From: Sphingobacterium kitahiroshimense
GTDB lineage: Bacteria > Bacteroidota > Bacteroidia > Sphingobacteriales > Sphingobacteriaceae
Direction: 5' to 3'
DNA length: 64,000 bases
Assembly (NCBI RefSeq): GCF_025961315.1
Contig: NZ_JAOQNK010000001.1
Span: 4,278,001 to 4,342,000 of the forward strand
Shown here: positions 63,454 to 64,000 of the stretch, piece by piece
Layout: every line of letters starts with the position of its first letter
Position numbering within the stretch: the first letter of the stretch is position 1
The notes under the pieces: model-generated
What the model saw: the letters and a program-made list of their open reading frames with translations, nothing else
Database searches by the model: none
Told to the model about the DNA's origin: nothing
Made by a program: the position numbers and the translations under genes

Positions 63454-63990
63454 ATGACAGAAAAGGAATTATTAATACAATATCGAAGTACAGGAGATCT
63501 GGATCTTTTGGGTAAATTGTATGCTCCCTATATGTCATTGCTTTATGGTGTATGTTTTAAATATTTGCACGATGCCGAAAAGAGTCAGGATGCCGTCATG
63601 CAAATTTTTGAAGAATTGATTCGGAAATTGCGCATCCACGAGGTCGATAATTTTAAAAGCTGGCTTTACACATTTTCTAAAAATTTTTGCCTCATGCAGC
63701 TGAGGAAAGAAAAGGGAACGCAGTATGTTGATATTGATGAACAAGTTGCGGTTGGTCATGATTATTTAGATGAATCTGATCCCAAAGAATGGAGCGAAAG
63801 TCAATTTGAAAAATTAGAAATGTGCATGTTGACGCTAAAACCTGAGCAGGAGCGTTGTATCAGGTTATTTTATTTAGAGCAAAAGTGTTATAAAGATATC
63901 GTAGTCCTTACCGGAATAGAAATGAATAAAGTGAAAAGCTATATTCAAAATGGCAAGCGAAATCTTAAAATTTGTATGGAGAGTAAGTAA
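63454..63990 (+). CDS. Sigma-70-family (ECF-like) RNA polymerase sigma factor
   Basis: A 178-residue ECF-type sigma factor. Region 2 contains LYGVCFKYLHDAEKSQDAVMQIFEELIRK and FKSWLYTFSKNFCL; region 4 contains LKPEQERCIRLFYLEQKCYKDI. I chose ATG 63454 because the family starts just before ELLIQYRSTGD; ATG 63412 and TTG 63397 are in frame. The next gene starts 1 nt after its stop and may encode its regulator. Confidence 0.9.
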   Translation: MTEKELLIQYRSTGDLDLLGKLYAPYMSLLYGVCFKYLHDAEKSQDAVMQIFEELIRKLRIHEVDNFKSWLYTFSKNFCLMQLRKEKGTQYVDIDEQVAVGHDYLDESDPKEWSESQFEKLEMCMLTLKPEQERCIRLFYLEQKCYKDIVVLTGIEMNKVKSYIQNGKRNLKICMESK

Positions 63991-63991
63991 A

Positions 63992-64000
63992 ATGGAAAAT
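63992..64000 (+). CDS. Start of a gene cut by the window edge
   Basis: ATG at 63992, 1 nt after the sigma-factor stop, gives only Met-Glu-Asn before the edge. Tight spacing implies co-transcription with the sigma factor; identity is not visible. Confidence 0.35.

Overview
The window looks like chromosomal DNA of a Bacteroidota member, most likely Sphingobacteriaceae (Sphingobacterium-like). The evidence is AT-rich coding sequence, repeated TAnnTTTG -7 promoter boxes of the Bacteroidota primary sigma factor, almost no Shine-Dalgarno sequences, and families typical of the phylum (GLPGLI protein, carboxypeptidase-regulatory outer-membrane barrel, DUF4271, DUF2723, PCMD lipoprotein). It is mostly a housekeeping region with short operons, many closed by strong hairpin terminators. 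I saw no tRNA, rRNA, CRISPR array, transposase or phage gene.

Layout. 0-2.4 kb: N-terminal part of a secreted GH123/DUF4091-type glycosidase and an FucP/NagP-like sugar transporter (amino-sugar or glycan use). 2.4-4.6 kb: leftward operon of histidine kinase, DinB-fold protein and hotdog thioesterase. 4.7-15.8 kb: gltX, a large SNF2 helicase, dapF, an HtrA protease, a low-Mr phosphatase, the set small hypothetical-cyclophilin-exonuclease III, and an Mrp ATPase. 15.9-22 kb: a GT51 transglycosylase with a long N-terminal domain, hpt, tag, a DUF4271 protein with hemD, and a JmjC/cupin protein. 22-28.4 kb: an AddAB-type helicase-nuclease pair. 28.7-34.4 kb: rpsP, rimM, a SAM-I riboswitch with metF, and a DUF2723 membrane protein. 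34.4-38.5 kb: glnS and a SulP transporter with carbonic anhydrase. 39-45.3 kb: HerA-like ATPase, sugar nucleotidyltransferase, DUF2459 protein, a DUF2975-HTH cassette, and dnaK. 45.5-53.4 kb: thioredoxin-like protein, GLPGLI/outer-membrane barrel pair, YjbR, PCMD lipoprotein with barrel, and a 2OG-Fe(II) oxygenase. 53.7-60.3 kb: a MarR-led beta-oxidation operon fadN-fadA-fadE. 60.3-64 kb: YeiH-type transporter, PutP, and a sigma-70 family factor with the start of the next gene.

The most unusual structure is at 56595-57045, between fadN and fadA. A solitary four-helix-bundle (S23/IVS, Avd-like) gene is bracketed by two arrays of five 7-bp repeats in opposite orientation, and this unit fills nearly the whole gap between two genes of one operon. 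It looks like a small insertion cassette or an mRNA-level analogue of an rRNA intervening sequence. Other notable signals are sigma-54-like promoters at dnaK and htrA, probably leaderless gltX and glnS mRNAs with identical -7-to-ATG spacing, a 41-bp inverted repeat plus a perfect Shine-Dalgarno in the DUF2975-HTH cassette, and several enzymes with altered active-site motifs.
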